Source of the DNA: Pontibacter oryzae
GTDB lineage: Bacteria; Bacteroidota; Bacteroidia; Cytophagales; Hymenobacteraceae
Assembly: GCF_003576375.1 (NCBI RefSeq)
Contig: NZ_QWGE01000003.1
Span: forward strand, 620,001 to 684,000
Length of the DNA stretch: 64,000 bases
Direction of reading: 5' to 3'
Each line of letters begins with the position of its first letter. The first letter of the stretch is position 1. The notes beneath the pieces were generated by a model that saw only the letters and a list, made by a program, of their open reading frames with translations, ran no database searches and was not told where the DNA came from. Positions 62,555-64,000 of the stretch are shown here, piece after piece. A program made the translations under genes and the position numbers.

Positions 62555-63409
62555 CTACTGTTGCCTGCTTGCGCTGGAGATTAAAGTATAAAGCTGTTGT
62601 TTTTCTGCTTGCGTAAGAGGCAGGTTGGCGAGCTGTGCATACAAGGCATCTAGGGCGGCCGGGTGCTTGCAGGAATGCAGCGCAATCGTAAGTTGGCGCA
62701 TAAACGAGGCCATGGCATCGGACTGGCTGGTAAACCTGTTTAGTATTTGAAGCAGCAGGTTGGTAAGCTCGTTGTTGTTATGGTCGGGGTACCGCAGGCT
62801 GTGGTCTATCTCGCTCCAACCTTCCTCAAACAAGGTGCGCAGCTGTATCTCGGCAAAGTATCGCTGCCTGCCCGGTTGGGTCTCTATCACAAAGTGCACA
62901 GCCTTATATCCCGAAGGGTGCGGCATTATCTGGCAACCAAACCTCCCGAAAGTATGGGGCACTAGGTTGCTCTCGCTGCTAACCACATAGGCGTATGGCG
63001 GCCTTTTAAGCTGCCAATGCTTGTTTATGTAATGCCCGGTTTTTGCCCAGTGCCCCTTGTACAGGTGCAGTACCCGCATGCCTATCAGATCGTTAATCAG
63101 GTGCAGGTATGTATGGCGGTTAAAGTGGCGGTTTGGGTACTCCCGTTTCTTTCGGATGATCTTTTTGAGCAGGTGCTGTGGCTCTTTCACCCTGAATTTT
63201 ATACTATGCACATGGCTTGCTCCCTCCAGTATCCGGGAAATATAGATGGCTGTATCAGTGAGTTCGGCTTGCCTTTGTACATAGTCCTGGTAAATGGCCA
63301 GTAACTCGTGCGGGTTTATATGCAGTGCGCGCAGTTCCTGCTCACTTTTGTTAACAACGGAAAGTATGAATGATACAGTGGCGGTATGGGCAGGTTTGTG
63401 TTGGCGCAT
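62555..63409 (-). CDS. Stand-alone RelA/SpoT-domain protein (small alarmone synthetase-like)
   Basis: 284 residues. The nucleotidyltransferase core spans about 60-230: IKFRVKEPQHLLKKIIRKKRE (ATP-site R-x-K pattern), INDLIGMRVLHL (metal-binding Asp), PSGYKAVHFVIE and the catalytic Glu in YFAEIQLRTLFEEGWSEIDHSLRYP. No HD hydrolase, TGS or ACT domain is present, so it is neither a long Rel nor SpoT. A C-terminal helical tail (235-284) follows. It could make (p)ppGpp or a related alarmone, or be a toxic ToxSAS-type tRNA modifier; no antitoxin gene is adjacent. Confidence 0.85.
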   Translation of the reverse strand: MRQHKPAHTATVSFILSVVNKSEQELRALHINPHELLAIYQDYVQRQAELTDTAIYISRILEGASHVHSIKFRVKEPQHLLKKIIRKKREYPNRHFNRHTYLHLINDLIGMRVLHLYKGHWAKTGHYINKHWQLKRPPYAYVVSSESNLVPHTFGRFGCQIMPHPSGYKAVHFVIETQPGRQRYFAEIQLRTLFEEGWSEIDHSLRYPDHNNNELTNLLLQILNRFTSQSDAMASFMRQLTIALHSCKHPAALDALYAQLANLPLTQAEKQQLYTLISSASRQQ

Positions 63410-63492
63410 TACAAGAGGGGTTTAGTATGGCCCTCCTGTAAATTATAATCCGTTTTGGGTGGAAATGTTGCGTAAAGGCGTAACTAGCTGGG

Positions 63493-64000
63493 TTATAGCT
63501 TTACGCAAACGTTTTGCGGCTCGGTAAAGAAGCGCAGCGCCTCAAACCCTCCTTCGCGGCCCACGCCGGAGCTTTTCATGCCGCCAAAGGGTGTGCGGAG
63601 GTCGCGCAGCAGCCAGGTGTTCACCCAAACAATACCGCTGTGCACCTGGTGCGCCACGCGGTGGGCGCGCTGCAGGTTCTGTGTCCAGATGGTGGCGGAG
63701 AGGCCGTAATCGGTACAGTTGGCATAGCGAATCACTTCCTCTTCAGAGTCGAAGGGCGTGAGCGTAACCACTGGGCCAAATATTTCCTCGGTGTTGGTGC
63801 GGCAATCTGGTAGCAGGCCCTCTATAACGGTTGGCGCTATAAACCAGCCGTTGGCGCAGCGGCCCTCAACCTGCACCTGGTGCCCACCGGTAAGTATGAT
63901 GCCGCCTTCCTGTTTTGCGAGCGCAATATAAGAAAGGACTTTTTGCATGTGCTGCTCCGACACCACAGCGCCCTGTTTGGTTCCGTCCTCCAGGGGGTCG
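63493..64000 (-). CDS. 2-aminomuconate/2-hydroxymuconate semialdehyde dehydrogenase (C-terminal part)
   Basis: The last 168 or so residues of an aldehyde dehydrogenase; the gene continues beyond the right edge, and the frame is open to base 64000 (DPLEDGTKQGAVVSEQH). EEIFGPVVTLTPF contains the conserved Glu-Ile-Phe-Gly-Pro. NCTDYGLSATIWTQNLQRAH, GIVWVNTWLLRDLRTPFGGMKSSGVGREGG and NVCVKL at the end match the XylG/AmnC branch, which oxidises ring-cleavage semialdehydes in meta-cleavage or kynurenine (tryptophan) degradation. The nucleophilic Cys lies outside the window. Confidence 0.88.
   Translation of the reverse strand, partial: DPLEDGTKQGAVVSEQHMQKVLSYIALAKQEGGIILTGGHQVQVEGRCANGWFIAPTVIEGLLPDCRTNTEEIFGPVVTLTPFDSEEEVIRYANCTDYGLSATIWTQNLQRAHRVAHQVHSGIVWVNTWLLRDLRTPFGGMKSSGVGREGGFEALRFFTEPQNVCVKL

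Overview
The window comes from a member of the Bacteroidota, most likely order Cytophagales, family Hymenobacteraceae (Pontibacter-like). The signs are a 1,720-residue subtilase with a type IX secretion sorting tail, the long Bacteroidota-type NusB, the short (type 3) prolyl-tRNA synthetase, FloA/NfeD, DUF1573 and YbbR proteins, and promoters of the form TTG-N19-21-TAnnTTTG. The genus is an inference. Coding density is high, GC is about 50-55 %, there is no rRNA, CRISPR array, prophage or transposase, and one tRNA gene (Val, anticodon UAC).

Layout. 0-3.5 kb: a PcaF/PaaJ-type thiolase, truA and a trans-sulfuration PLP enzyme. 3.8-9.4 kb: two ABC half-exporters on opposite strands with complementary active-site defects, around a membrane-anchored GyrI-like protein, a TetR regulator and an XRE-type regulator. 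9.4-16 kb: leucine dehydrogenase, then a dense plus-strand run nusB-ytxH-isocitrate dehydrogenase-DUF1573-yajC-ybbR-coaE, then tRNA-Val. 16-26.7 kb: an AsmA protein, an amino-acid dehydrogenase/MscS pair, anmK, an ArsR regulator, hemA, a histidine kinase and a GNAT/FemAB-like protein. 26.8-34.1 kb: an NhaC antiporter with an unusual exported N-terminal domain and the giant secreted protease. 34.5-43.6 kb: a DMT transporter, dusB, a CPBP protease, cdsA, glutamate dehydrogenase, psd, a repeat element, msrC, ribD and prmC. 43.7-49.6 kb: a six-gene nucleotide-sugar supply cluster (acetyltransferase, UDP-HexNAc dehydrogenase, galE, rfbB, UDP-HexNAc(A) 4-epimerase, rfbA) without glycosyltransferases. 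49.7-57 kb: chrA, a 2-oxoglutarate oxygenase, an unknown lipoprotein, a pentapeptide-repeat protein, floA/nfeD and proS. 57-64 kb: a Tyr/Arg/Ser-rich lipoprotein, an outer-membrane beta-barrel with a base-composition anomaly, a DPP-IV peptidase, a stand-alone RelA/SpoT-domain protein and the C-terminal part of a 2-aminomuconate/2-hydroxymuconate semialdehyde dehydrogenase.

Most functions are housekeeping: cofactor synthesis (coaE, ribD, hemA), phospholipid synthesis (cdsA, psd), translation and RNA modification, and the envelope. The most unusual signals are not genes. The first is a strongly over-represented short word, AAGTATA/TATACTT, scattered in both orientations through coding and non-coding DNA. 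It dictates Ser-Ile codon choice, overlaps stop codons and builds at least one terminator stem. The second is a roughly 400-bp inverted-repeat element at 40610-41003 that looks like a REP/BIME or MITE. The third is the split pair of ABC half-transporters that appear to form one heterodimer.
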